Positions 43,023 through 51,781 are shown, numbered from the stretch's first letter. The stretch is 64,000 nucleotides of DNA from Promethearchaeota archaeon (GCA_014728035.1 WJMJ01000046.1:124001-188000), one strand, 5' to 3'. Notes: generated by a model from the sequence alone, not told the origin. Numbers and translations are program-made.

Positions 43023-43970
43023 ATGGATATAGATCTCTGGACAGAAAAATATCGCGCTCGAACGCTCAAAGATGTCTTAGGGCAAAAAGCTGCAATTGAA
43101 AGTCTAACAAAATTTGTTGAGAACAAAACAGTTCCACATTGCCTTTTTGCGGGACCACCAGGAACAGGTAAGACCACTGCAGCTATGGCAATGGCCAGAG
43201 ATTTATTTGGTGATTCTTTTGAGAGAAACTTCATGGAACTCAATGCCAGTGATGAAAGGGGAATAGATGTTGTTCGAAACCAAATAAAACGATTTGCCAG
43301 AATAAAACCAACTGAAAATGCACCCTTCAAAATACTGGTTCTAGATGAAGCAGATCACCTTACAGGAGATGCTCAACATGCACTCAGAAGAACTATGGAA
43401 ACATATGCTTCATCTTGTCGAATAATCTTGATATGCAACTATTCAAGTAGAATAATACCACCAATTCAATCAAGATGTGCAATATTCAAATTCAATAGAT
43501 TAGACAACGAAGCTATTTCAGACAGATTGGAATACATCAGCAAAAATGAAGATGTTGATATTGAAAAAGAAGCGATTGACGCAATTCTTTATTTGTCCGA
43601 AGGGGATATGCGTGCAGCAATTAATCTTTTACAAGCATCCTCATCTAGTTCAAGTAAAATTTCTGAAGGGATTGTATTTTCAATTTCGGGTAAAGCAAAT
43701 CCACAGTTAATTGAAGATATGCTTGAACTTGCTCTAACGGGCAATTACGAAAAATCCATCAGCGAAATGAAAAACCTTCTCTACAAAGTAGGTATTGCAC
43801 CCATTGACTTGGTGAGGCAAATTCATCGCCAAATAATGAGAAAAGAAATACCATCAAAACAAAGAACAACCATATTAGAGAAAATGGCGGATACGGAGTT
43901 TCGGATAACAGAAGGAGCAAATGGAGAAATTCAACTCACATCCCTACTTATCTCAATGCACGGGTTGTAG
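43023..43970 (+). CDS. rfcS: Clamp loader small subunit RfcS
   Basis: AAA+ subunit that loads PCNA on DNA. It begins WTEKYRARTLKDVLGQ, has Walker A FAGPPGTGKTTAAMA, the MELNASDERGIDVVR motif, Walker B ILVLDEADHL, the SRC motif IQSRCAIFKF and a C-terminal collar domain. The length of 315 residues is normal. The large-subunit gene starts three bases after its stop codon, so the two are translated from one message. Confidence 0.95.
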   Translation: MDIDLWTEKYRARTLKDVLGQKAAIESLTKFVENKTVPHCLFAGPPGTGKTTAAMAMARDLFGDSFERNFMELNASDERGIDVVRNQIKRFARIKPTENAPFKILVLDEADHLTGDAQHALRRTMETYASSCRIILICNYSSRIIPPIQSRCAIFKFNRLDNEAISDRLEYISKNEDVDIEKEAIDAILYLSEGDMRAAINLLQASSSSSSKISEGIVFSISGKANPQLIEDMLELALTGNYEKSISEMKNLLYKVGIAPIDLVRQIHRQIMRKEIPSKQRTTILEKMADTEFRITEGANGEIQLTSLLISMHGL

Positions 43971-43973
43971 AAA

Positions 43974-45170
43974 ATGATTGATGGAATGCCTTGGCCAGAA
44001 AGATTTCGTCCGAAGTCAATTTCAGAGGTAGTTGGTAATAGACACGCGATGAAGACAATTCTTGGATGGATTGAAACATGGAAAAATGGAATACCTAAAA
44101 AGAAGGGCTTGCTTTTAGTAGGACCACCAGGTGTTGGAAAAACAGCATCAGTAATTGCAATTGCAAGCGAATTTGATGTCGAGCTTGTTGAATTCAATGC
44201 CAGTGATAAACGCAACAAAGCACACATAGAAAACCAAGTATGGATAGCTGCAACACAACATACACTCGACGACCGAATGAGAATAATATTGTTAGATGAA
44301 GTAGATGGGCTTTCAGGAACAAGTGATAGGGGTGGAGCTGGAGCAATATCCAAGGTAATTGACCAAGCAGTGCATCCAATAATCATGACTGCAAATGATC
44401 CAGACAGTTCACGCCTTAAGAAAATTACTAAGAAATCACTAGTTATCGAGTTTAGTTTTTTAGAAAAAGAAGATGTAAAAATAGTGCTACAAAGAATTCT
44501 AACCGAAGTCGCCAAAGAAGTAGCTGAGAGCGATTTAGAGCAAATCATTCAACAATCGGGAGGCGATCTGAGAGCGGCTATAGCCGATTTGCAAACTTTC
44601 ATCGAGGGAAGTAAAAATCTTACAAGAAGCTACAGCAGAGATACGCAGAGGAATATCACAGAAACTTTGCAAAGAATGTTTATGACAACCGAGATTTCTA
44701 CTGCAAAGAGAATCATTTCCGAAGGCGATATTGGATTTGAAGACTTGTTATTATGGTTAGAAGAGAATATACATCTTCACCTAAGAGATACTGTTGAGCT
44801 TGAAATGGGATTGGAAGCTCTCTCACTTGCAGATTTAACGTTGGGAAGAATAATGCAGAAACAAAGTTGGAAGCTTCTTTCTTATTTCTACGATTTAATA
44901 GCTAACGGAATTACATCAAGTCGATACAAAACACCGTACAGAAAAGTATCATATTCAAGACCATCATGGCCTCTTACAATGTGGAAAGGAGGAAGGAGAA
45001 GTAACAAGAAAAAGAAACTCTACAAACAAATAGGAAACAAATCAGGAGTTTCAAATCAAAGAGTATGGAAAACTCATGCTGAAGCCATAGATCGAATAAT
45101 TAAAAAGAATCCGAAAATGTTATCCGAATTTGCTACATGGCTCAAAGTTAAAAGGTCTGTCTTTGGATAG
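43974..45170 (+). CDS. rfcL: Clamp loader large subunit RfcL
   Basis: Large subunit of RFC. It begins PWPERFRPKSISEVVGNRHA, has Walker A VGPPGVGKTASVIAIA, VEFNASDKRNKAHIE, Walker B IILLDEVDGLSG and sensor 2 GGDLRAAIADLQ, then a long C-terminal collar region with a basic stretch (GGRRSNKKKKLYKQ). The usual C-terminal PIP box is not obvious. At 398 residues it is shorter than many archaeal RfcL proteins. It converges with truA with a 23-base overlap. Confidence 0.93.
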   Translation: MIDGMPWPERFRPKSISEVVGNRHAMKTILGWIETWKNGIPKKKGLLLVGPPGVGKTASVIAIASEFDVELVEFNASDKRNKAHIENQVWIAATQHTLDDRMRIILLDEVDGLSGTSDRGGAGAISKVIDQAVHPIIMTANDPDSSRLKKITKKSLVIEFSFLEKEDVKIVLQRILTEVAKEVAESDLEQIIQQSGGDLRAAIADLQTFIEGSKNLTRSYSRDTQRNITETLQRMFMTTEISTAKRIISEGDIGFEDLLLWLEENIHLHLRDTVELEMGLEALSLADLTLGRIMQKQSWKLLSYFYDLIANGITSSRYKTPYRKVSYSRPSWPLTMWKGGRRSNKKKKLYKQIGNKSGVSNQRVWKTHAEAIDRIIKKNPKMLSEFATWLKVKRSVFG

Positions 45171-45981
45171 CGGTGATTTCGCGCTTTATGAATTCCAAAG
45201 TTTCTAAAGTTCTAGTAAACCGAGAAGAATAATCGTTTAGCGTACGAAGTGCTTTTCGAATTGCATATTTACTGAGTGTGAAAATAAAGGGAACTACAGA
45301 TTCCACCAGAACTAGTGATTCCGGAGGAGAAGGTTGGATACCTCCAGGATAAATTTTATCCCCATCTAGCATTCGACTAATTGCATCACATCGTACATAA
45401 CCAGACCCGATATCTTTCAATACCGTAACAATTTTTCGAATCATTTTCCACAAAAAACTATTACCGACGAAATCAAAGGATAATGGGTTATCTCTTGAGG
45501 ATATACAGGCATTCAGCATAGTAATTGTGGTTGTACGTGGACCATCAGGTTTAGAGAGCAACCTAAAGTCATTTGTCCCAATTAACGACTGCAATTCCTT
45601 TTGAATGGAATCAAAATTAGAAAACGAATGATTTCGTATATAGTATCTGTAATGCCGATGTAAGACATCGTATCTTGGATGAAAGGTAGAAGGAATTTTT
45701 GACCGAGCCCAAATTACTATATCATCTGGGAGATATCTATTTATTTTGTCTATGTTCAAAGACGAATCGGAATCAATTCGAACAACTTGACCAATGCTAT
45801 GAACTCCACGGTCTGTTCTTCCAGCAAATTGCACAGAGGAATTGGTGAAAGGTAAACCACTCCAAGATTGCAATGCATCTACAAGATTTCCTGCAACTGT
45901 TCGGAAACCAGGTTGAATTTGAGACCCATGATACCTATTTCCAAGATAAAATAGTCGAATTAGATAGGAACTCATTGCCAA
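45148..45981 (-). CDS. truA: tRNA pseudouridine synthase TruA
   Basis: Makes pseudouridine at tRNA positions 38-40. The catalytic Asp is in FAGRTDRGVHSIGQVV, preceded by IRLFYLGNRYHGSQIQPG and followed by YDVLHRHYRYYI and FLWKMIRKIVTVL. The 277 residues are a full-length archaeal TruA. It starts seven bases after the stop of the winged-helix gene, downstream in the cdc6 operon. Confidence 0.92.
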   Translation of the reverse strand: MAMSSYLIRLFYLGNRYHGSQIQPGFRTVAGNLVDALQSWSGLPFTNSSVQFAGRTDRGVHSIGQVVRIDSDSSLNIDKINRYLPDDIVIWARSKIPSTFHPRYDVLHRHYRYYIRNHSFSNFDSIQKELQSLIGTNDFRLLSKPDGPRTTTITMLNACISSRDNPLSFDFVGNSFLWKMIRKIVTVLKDIGSGYVRCDAISRMLDGDKIYPGGIQPSPPESLVLVESVVPFIFTLSKYAIRKALRTLNDYSSRFTRTLETLEFIKREITAIQRQTF

Positions 45982-45987
45982 ATTGCC

Positions 45988-46278
45988 TCAAGACTTCCAA
46001 ATTTCAAGCAAGTTCTTAAGAGACCGAGCACGCATGTCTTCATTACGATATCTGTAAATTTTAATTCTTCCAAATATTTTTTCCTCGATTAAACCAGATT
46101 CGAGTAGGACTTCTAAATGTGATTTAGTGGTACTATGATTCAATCCAACTCTTCGACAAATCTCGGATATATTCAACTCTGTTTTATGTGCCAGTTCTTT
46201 AAGAATTTTAATTCTCCCTTTTGATGAAAGTAATTCTTCAATAGGAATACGTGATTCGAATTCGGATTCATCTTTAAT
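45988..46278 (-). CDS. Winged-helix regulator with a likely AUU start
   Basis: A 96-codon winged-helix protein containing SSKGRIKILKELAHKTELNISEICRRV (in two parts) and NHSTTKSHLEVLLESGLIEE, then the wing GRIKIYRYRN. A shorter version starting at the TTG at 46176 would cut the first helix of the fold. The open frame upstream has no ATG, GTG or TTG. An ATT at 46276-46278 lies eight bases after a strong AAGGAGG and overlaps the stop of the second cdc6. I infer an AUU start, though the reading could instead reflect a start-codon error in the assembly. Confidence 0.62.
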   Translation of the reverse strand: MKDESEFESRIPIEELLSSKGRIKILKELAHKTELNISEICRRVGLNHSTTKSHLEVLLESGLIEEKIFGRIKIYRYRNEDMRARSLKNLLEIWKS

Positions 46279-47506
46279 GAGAATTGCCTCCTTCAGTTAG
46301 TAGGTCTTGAATGAATTGTTCCAGTTTGTCTGCGGGAATCTCAGAAAGTCCAATCAATGTTGTTTGCCCTCTTTGACCAGTACTGGATTTCTTTGTATCC
46401 AATATATCGTGAGCTGTTAAATCTTGAACCCATTCCCAAACTTGAGTATGTGCACGTGCTTCTGTTTTATATTCTTCACAAACAGGATGGTACTCATCCT
46501 CAACCTCACCCATTGTTACATAAGCTGCTCGTGCTTCTTTCAGCCGTCTAGCTGTAGCAAGAAGCAATAGCTTATGATGGAAAGGAAGAGTTGTAAAAAC
46601 TTCGTTGATTAGTTCCGGATGGGTATCAGCTTTTGCACGACGAACATAATCAGGAATTACAATGTTGTTTTGTTCATGATCTGCTTGTTTTCCTGCACGC
46701 CATAACAACTCTATTGCATATCTTGCATCACCACGTTCTGCAGCAATATCAGAAATAACATGCACTGTATCATCCAAAACAGTTTTTTTTTCAAACGCCA
46801 TTTCAATTCTATCATATAAAATATCCATTAATTCAGCGGCATTGTATTTCTCAAAACGTAAAATATTCCGTTGTAATGTACTTAACGTGCTAGAGTCAAA
46901 TAATTCATCACTAAGAGGAATGTTTCGTCCAATTCCAATCATTGAAACTCTTTGAGGTGCATTTAACCGATCATCCATTAGACGAGTTAAATCGTATATT
47001 ATATCCACACCTTTGTTCCTGATGAAATAATCCAACTCATCTAGCACAAGTATTAGAAAACGATCTTCCATATCAAGAACTTCAACTATTAATTGAAGTA
47101 TCTCTTCTGGAGAATGACCACGTCTTGGGAATTTTGGTCTAAACTCACGCAAAATCCTAAGAAAAACAAGATACGTACTCTTGTTAACTCTACAATTTAT
47201 GTGAATTTTATGAAGTCGAATATTTCTTCTATCCGCTGCTTGAATCAATTGCTCTGTGAATTTTTTTGTGACTGCAGTTTTGCCAGTTCCAACTGAACCT
47301 TCAATGATGAATTTTTGACTTGTTCTACCAGGTGAAGAAATAAGGCTCTTAAAAGATTGAGCTAAAATCCGCAATTCTTCATCCCGATGATGTAGCCTTT
47401 CAGGAACATAATCAATAGACAGGAAATGCTCTGATTTAAATACACTGTCCTTACCTAATTCATCCTCAACAAAGTCCCGAGTCATCACTCTCGTGAATAT
47501 TGGCAT
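46274..47506 (-). CDS. Orc1/Cdc6-family protein (second copy)
   Basis: A second, 410-residue AAA+ initiator relative, divergent from the first copy. It has YVPERLHHRDEELR, Walker A GSVGTGKTAVTKKF, Walker B LILVLDELDYFI, sensor 1 MIGIGRN, sensor 2 RGDARYAIELLWRAG and a C-terminal winged helix. Strict ORB-like boxes are not seen next to it, unlike the first copy. It may therefore regulate initiation or bind a different origin. It is the first gene of an operon with the winged-helix regulator and truA. Confidence 0.88.
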   Translation of the reverse strand: MPIFTRVMTRDFVEDELGKDSVFKSEHFLSIDYVPERLHHRDEELRILAQSFKSLISSPGRTSQKFIIEGSVGTGKTAVTKKFTEQLIQAADRRNIRLHKIHINCRVNKSTYLVFLRILREFRPKFPRRGHSPEEILQLIVEVLDMEDRFLILVLDELDYFIRNKGVDIIYDLTRLMDDRLNAPQRVSMIGIGRNIPLSDELFDSSTLSTLQRNILRFEKYNAAELMDILYDRIEMAFEKKTVLDDTVHVISDIAAERGDARYAIELLWRAGKQADHEQNNIVIPDYVRRAKADTHPELINEVFTTLPFHHKLLLLATARRLKEARAAYVTMGEVEDEYHPVCEEYKTEARAHTQVWEWVQDLTAHDILDTKKSSTGQRGQTTLIGLSEIPADKLEQFIQDLLTEGGNSH

Positions 47507-47579
47507 ACTTTTAACTTAAAAGGATTATGTGGTTGTTCATTTAAACAGATATTCGGAGAGGGGGTGCCCGAAAGTATTG

Positions 47580-47655
47580 TTGGCGAGCTCCTTACTCAAG
47601 ATCTCTATCATCATCATAAAGATTCAAAGGGGTCATATCAGTCATCGCTCGCCAA
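47580..47655. repeat. Nine-base inverted repeat bounding 58 bases
   Basis: TTGGCGAGC (47580-47588) and GCTCGCCAA (47647-47655) are perfect inverted copies, so a transcript could close a nine-pair stem. The gene-free space between the second cdc6 gene and tRNA-Gly holds this element. The enclosed part has a run TCATCATCATAAA on the plus strand, but no good C/D or H/ACA boxes. It could be a small RNA, a regulatory hairpin or a relic. Function is unknown. Confidence 0.35.
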
Positions 47656-47695
47656 GTAATAAGAGAAGATTTTGTCCTTAAGTATACCTAAAAGA

Positions 47696-47798
47696 TGCGA
47701 GCGCCGGGATTCGAATTCCCGCGATTTCACAAAGTGCAAAATCGTCCCGGGTCAAAAGCTTGGGAAGCTTCCGTCCTAACCAACTAGACTACGCTCGC
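47696..47798 (-). tRNA. tRNA-Gly(CCC) with a T-arm intron
   Basis: On the minus strand GCGAGCG pairs with CGCTCGC, with discriminator A and no encoded CCA. The anticodon stem GAAGC/GCTTT closes TTCCCAA, giving anticodon CCC. The T-stem 5' half CCGGG is separated from the T-loop TTCGAAT and its 3' half CCCGG by a 30-base insertion (47716-47745). That insertion contains the hairpin CGATTT/AAATCG. Removing it leaves a normal 73-base tRNA. The insertion site corresponds to that of the second intron in tRNA-Ser. A TATA-like ATAAAATTTT lies about 20-30 bases upstream. Confidence 0.88.
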
Positions 47799-47909
47799 TC
47801 AACGAATTCTGAAAATTTTATCAAGATAAGATTATCGGATAGAGATATTAAATGACTGCATCTTAATGCTTATCTTCACATTTTAGAATCAAAATTTGTG
47901 TGGCAGATC

Positions 47910-49037
47910 ATGGCTCAAAATTCAGTCGATATCAACTTCTGGCAAGGAAATCAAGCATGTGCAGAAGCAGCACTAAAAGCAGGATGTGAATTTTTCGCAG
48001 GATATCCTATCACACCAGCTTCGGAAATCGCAGAAATTATGGCAGAGAAATTGCCAACTGATGTTGGGACCTACATCCAAATGGAAGATGAAATAGGAGC
48101 AATTTCTGCAGTTATTGGAGCTTCATGGGGAGGTAAATTGTCAATGACTGCAACATCTGGACCTGGTTTTAGTCTTATGCAAGAAAATATTGGTTATGCA
48201 ATTATGACTGAAACACCTTGTGTCATTGTAAACGTGCAAAGAGCTGGGCCAAGTACCGGACAAGCAACAAAAGCAGCTCAAGGAGATATAATGCAAACAA
48301 GATGGGGTACTCATGGAGACCATAGTAGCATTGTCCTTGCCCCAAATTCGGCACAAGAAACCTTTGAGTTAACAATCCGTGCTTTTGAAATATCAGAAAG
48401 ATTACGGCATCCAGTTATTTTGTTATCAGATGAAATAGTAGCTCATACTCGTGAGAAGGTAATTACTTGCAAATCAGACAAGTATAAGGTAAAACGTAAA
48501 TATACTCGAAAAGGAGACAATCCATACTCCACTGTTGAAAACGGACATATTCTAATGCCAAAATTTGGAGAGGACCAAAATCTACTGATTACTGGTTCAA
48601 CTCATGATGATTTTGGTTTCAGAAAAACGTCAGATCCAAATGCACATGATTCTTTGGTCAGAAGAATTGTTAGAAAAGTTGATGCATCATCAGAATACCT
48701 CACTGATTTTGTAACGAATGGCCCTGAAGAAGCAGAATGGGGGATTATTTCTTTCGGTTGTACATCACGATCTGTTGAAGAAGTTATGATACAAGATGAC
48801 ACTAACTCGATCAAATCTTTAAGATTGAGAACCATTTGGCCATTCCCAGATGTGACAATTAGAGAATTCTCAGACTCTGTTGAAAGAATCTTAGTTCCTG
48901 AGCTAAATCTTGGGCAATTATCGCTTGAAGTATCTCGTGTTGTGTCTAAATCAAAAGATGTTGTGCAATTCAATAAAATTGGAGGTGGACTAATGATTGA
49001 GCCAGAAGAGATATTAAAAACATTAGAATCTTCTTGA
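47910..49037 (+). CDS. korA: 2-oxoacid:ferredoxin oxidoreductase alpha subunit (KorA-like)
   Basis: Alpha subunit of a ferredoxin-linked 2-oxoacid (probably 2-oxoglutarate) oxidoreductase, producing acyl-CoA and reduced ferredoxin. It begins FWQGNQACAEAALKAGCEFFAGYPITPASEIAE, has QMEDEIGAISAVIGASWGGKLSMTATSGPGFSLM and TRWGTHGDH, and ends in a complete C-terminal domain (RLRTIWPFPD). The ATG at 47910 is chosen over the GTG at 47898. The beta subunit gene (KorB), which normally follows directly, is absent: the sequence after the stop runs into a convergent secreted-protein frame. Confidence 0.9.
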   Translation: MAQNSVDINFWQGNQACAEAALKAGCEFFAGYPITPASEIAEIMAEKLPTDVGTYIQMEDEIGAISAVIGASWGGKLSMTATSGPGFSLMQENIGYAIMTETPCVIVNVQRAGPSTGQATKAAQGDIMQTRWGTHGDHSSIVLAPNSAQETFELTIRAFEISERLRHPVILLSDEIVAHTREKVITCKSDKYKVKRKYTRKGDNPYSTVENGHILMPKFGEDQNLLITGSTHDDFGFRKTSDPNAHDSLVRRIVRKVDASSEYLTDFVTNGPEEAEWGIISFGCTSRSVEEVMIQDDTNSIKSLRLRTIWPFPDVTIREFSDSVERILVPELNLGQLSLEVSRVVSKSKDVVQFNKIGGGLMIEPEEILKTLESS

Positions 49038-51310
49038 TCAATCAACGTATAATTGGCATCATTATCAGAAGATTCTACTTTCAGAATCATTTGTGTTTTC
49101 ATCCAAATAGTCAAATCACATGTATAATTTACAGAATAGTAGTTAGTCTTGTTAAAGATAAAAGTGATAGTGTGGATGCCAGGATATATAATAGAGGGAA
49201 GGTCAATTCCTTCCAAAGATGAAATAGAAATATTGTGTGCTGCATAAATCGATGATTCGAAATCATCAATGTAGATTAGAACAGATGTATAAGATATCTC
49301 AACATCAAGATCATCAAAAAGAAGGCATGATAAATTTAGCATTTCACTATAAAATGCTGTAGAAACCTCAACAGAAGCATTCAATTTTCCAAATATATAG
49401 TATTCGATAGTAAAGTCATTATAAAACACATAGGATTGATTTACAGGAGATATAGTAATAGTATGTAGCCCAATAGGCGTGTCCTGCGATGAGGGTATAT
49501 AGAGTAGAGTTGTTGTGTTAAAGGGAATTGTTGTGAACATACTGATTGCCGAGTCTTCATCAATCAATGAGAAATTGATACTGTTATAGTTCCAGAAAGA
49601 TGAATGTACAGAAAATAAAAGAGTCCAGTTACTACTCCTTTCAATAGTATATACAGAACTTGATACATTCAAGTAAATTGGACATCTCAAAAAAAATTGT
49701 AATTCTTTAGTTGTATTCATTTGAAATAGTATTGAATTACCTCGAACAAGGAGAAAGTAACATATTTCAGTACTCGAAATTTCTGGAATGCGCCACCTAA
49801 GAGATACATACCCATTAAAAGAAATATTTTGAGTAATACATGTTTCTGATGAATCCAGAAGCAATATATCAAGATTTGATAATTTTATACCATTGGGGTC
49901 AAAAATAGCTACTTCAAGTTCCATAAATTCACCTATAACTGCAAAAGGAGTGGAATTGACATCAATATCTAACATATAACTAATATTGACTGGAGTTATA
50001 AAATCCAAACTACGATAATATTGAGATTCATTTATCTGTATCTGAAGTTCTCCTAGTCCCCAGTTATTTGGTGGAAGCGAAAATTCTATTGAAAAATAAC
50101 CAGATGAATTACTGCTTGATATGCTTTCACAAATGAGTTCTGAGTTTAGAAATAGACTTGCTTTTGCTGGAATATCTGAGATTCCATAACCTGCGATATA
50201 ATCAGATATCAAATAAGCTATTTTGTATGTTCGATTACATATTGCATCATTAAGTGGACTGTAAAATCCGTCAATAAGACGGGGATGAACAGTGACATTT
50301 GTGAAGACACTGGCCGCTTGATATGCTGAATTCTCTGCAGATATATTCAATTCATAAGATCCAGAAGTAACATTGAATGGGATAGCTGCAAAATAAGATC
50401 CATTACCAATTGAAGTGAGATAACCGATAGAGAATGAGGTATGCCAAGTTATGATACTGTCAGATAGACTCACGCCACCATAACCAACATGTTCAATCAC
50501 AACATCAACCAGGTCGTAAAACAGTCCATCTGGAGAAACCCCCATTATTTCTGTAGTACAATTAGTGATTATGAGAGAGGATTTAGGGGGTAATATCTCT
50601 AAAGTGTAATTCTTTTCATAAGGTTCAAAACAAGCAGTGCCTTCGAATAACAGATTGAGGATATATTGACCGGATGACGCGTCACTGCCCCAAGTGTTAC
50701 TTACAAATCCACTTGAATTTGTTCTGCTGAGATTTTCAAAAACGGTTGTAGATTCCGCATTATAAATTCGTAAGCTTAGGTTTTCATTTGATAGAGGTAT
50801 TGAATCATTTTCAAAGGAGTACATCCGAAAGTCAAGGGTACTATTTTCTCCATAGTTTACTGAATCAGATGAACAAAACTCCGATTCCACTTTACCTTTA
50901 GAAACATTGACACTAATTGTATCAGTGCCACCCTTAGAATAGGTATCATAAACTTCAGTAGTGAAAATAATTAACAAAGTTTCACCGTCAACACCAGGTT
51001 CAACTAGATCTGGTAATAAAGAGCATCTTGAGATAAACGTTCGTTGGTTAGGAGATGACTCGATGAAATAGGTATCATCATGAATAACAGTGCCATTGAG
51101 TACTTTCACAATAAAAGATACATAGCACCATCCAGTTTCACTAAAATCTGCTAACAAATCTGCAGTCATAGTGATGGATTCTCCTACAGAATATGCCATC
51201 TTGTCGGTTTCAAAACTAATGAACTCAAAAGACAGGGCCTGTACTGGAGAAACTAAACAGAAACATATTGATATAGACAAGATTATTGCAGCAAAGTAAT
51301 GAGGTTTCAC
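48602..51310 (-). CDS. Large secreted Ig-like protein; 3' end runs antisense into korA
   Basis: A 902-codon frame beginning with a signal peptide (MKPHYFAAIILSISICFCLVSPVQA). It then has repeated beta-sandwich units of 90-100 residues rich in Tyr, Ser, Asn and Thr, resembling Ig-like/invasin-type surface domains of archaea. No adhesion motif is identifiable. Residues from about 758 onward are the antisense of the korA coding sequence (48602-49037), and no membrane anchor is present. The genuine protein probably ends near the korA stop, and its natural C-terminus appears lost. A similar protein at 55.3-57.3 kb keeps a C-terminal membrane helix. Confidence 0.65.
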   Translation of the reverse strand: MKPHYFAAIILSISICFCLVSPVQALSFEFISFETDKMAYSVGESITMTADLLADFSETGWCYVSFIVKVLNGTVIHDDTYFIESSPNQRTFISRCSLLPDLVEPGVDGETLLIIFTTEVYDTYSKGGTDTISVNVSKGKVESEFCSSDSVNYGENSTLDFRMYSFENDSIPLSNENLSLRIYNAESTTVFENLSRTNSSGFVSNTWGSDASSGQYILNLLFEGTACFEPYEKNYTLEILPPKSSLIITNCTTEIMGVSPDGLFYDLVDVVIEHVGYGGVSLSDSIITWHTSFSIGYLTSIGNGSYFAAIPFNVTSGSYELNISAENSAYQAASVFTNVTVHPRLIDGFYSPLNDAICNRTYKIAYLISDYIAGYGISDIPAKASLFLNSELICESISSSNSSGYFSIEFSLPPNNWGLGELQIQINESQYYRSLDFITPVNISYMLDIDVNSTPFAVIGEFMELEVAIFDPNGIKLSNLDILLLDSSETCITQNISFNGYVSLRWRIPEISSTEICYFLLVRGNSILFQMNTTKELQFFLRCPIYLNVSSSVYTIERSSNWTLLFSVHSSFWNYNSINFSLIDEDSAISMFTTIPFNTTTLLYIPSSQDTPIGLHTITISPVNQSYVFYNDFTIEYYIFGKLNASVEVSTAFYSEMLNLSCLLFDDLDVEISYTSVLIYIDDFESSIYAAHNISISSLEGIDLPSIIYPGIHTITFIFNKTNYYSVNYTCDLTIWMKTQMILKVESSDNDANYTLIDQEDSNVFNISSGSIISPPPILLNCTTSFDLDTTRDTSSDNCPRFSSGTKILSTESENSLIVTSGNGQMVLNLKDLIELVSSCIITSSTDRDVQPKEIIPHSASSGPFVTKSVRYSDDASTFLTILLTKESCAFGSDVFLKPKSS

Positions 51311-51415
51311 CTAATCACCTAAGGGTAGTCTAAATCGGCCCTAAAAAACAGCACGTGAATGAAACGACAAGTTTTTCTACGGTATGCAAACTTTGAAAAT
51401 GGAGCGTCTTTGAAG

Positions 51416-51781
51416 ATGGCAATAAGATTGAATAGTTCAATAGTTGAAACAATAGAAGATACCGAAACTAAGAAACTGAAACTGATTAAAATAAGAGATA
51501 AAGAAGTAGACGCATCCATTGAACTTGAACTTCCAAAGGCATTATCAGATACATTTCAGATAAAGGAGGAAGTTAGTGTTGTTATTGATAGTGAAGAGAT
51601 TCCAAAAGGAGAAAGTGCAAGATTATACGGAGAGGGCACGATTTTCAAAATGAAACACGAAGAGCCATTTGAGGTTGTTGCAACATTAGGGGGACTACGA
51701 CTTATCATTGAAATTACTAAACCAAAAAAATCGCAAACCAAAGCCTTCGAAAAACATAACTTCTTCATTGCAATAAAATGA
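51416..51781 (+). CDS. Rpo8 (RpoG)-like RNA polymerase subunit
   Basis: A 121-residue, all-beta protein. Its second half reads ARLYGEGTIFKMKHEEPFEVVATLGGLRLIIEI, which mirrors the YGxxY ... SxGGLLM region of Rpb8/Rpo8. The first half (IELELPKALSDTFQIKEEVSVVIDS) fits the paired OB-like strands. Rpo8 is known from crenarchaea, korarchaea and Asgard archaea, but not most euryarchaea. The start at the ATG of MAIRLNSS is tentative. A TTG six bases upstream is closer to GGAG. It is upstream of TFB. Confidence 0.58.
   Translation: MAIRLNSSIVETIEDTETKKLKLIKIRDKEVDASIELELPKALSDTFQIKEEVSVVIDSEEIPKGESARLYGEGTIFKMKHEEPFEVVATLGGLRLIIEITKPKKSQTKAFEKHNFFIAIK

Noticed and set aside
47555-47575. G-rich run near the second cdc6 gene as an origin recognition box
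   Set aside because: Only the G-string part of an ORB is present; the AGTGGAA core is absent.
47582-47653. C/D box guide RNA on the minus strand
   Set aside because: The strand has ATGATGA and a terminal stem, but the C box is imperfect and no D box lies before the 3' stem.
48602-49037. C-terminal 145 residues of the secreted-protein frame as genuine protein
   Set aside because: They are the antisense of korA, which is clearly a conserved enzyme, and they lack the beta-sandwich character of the rest.
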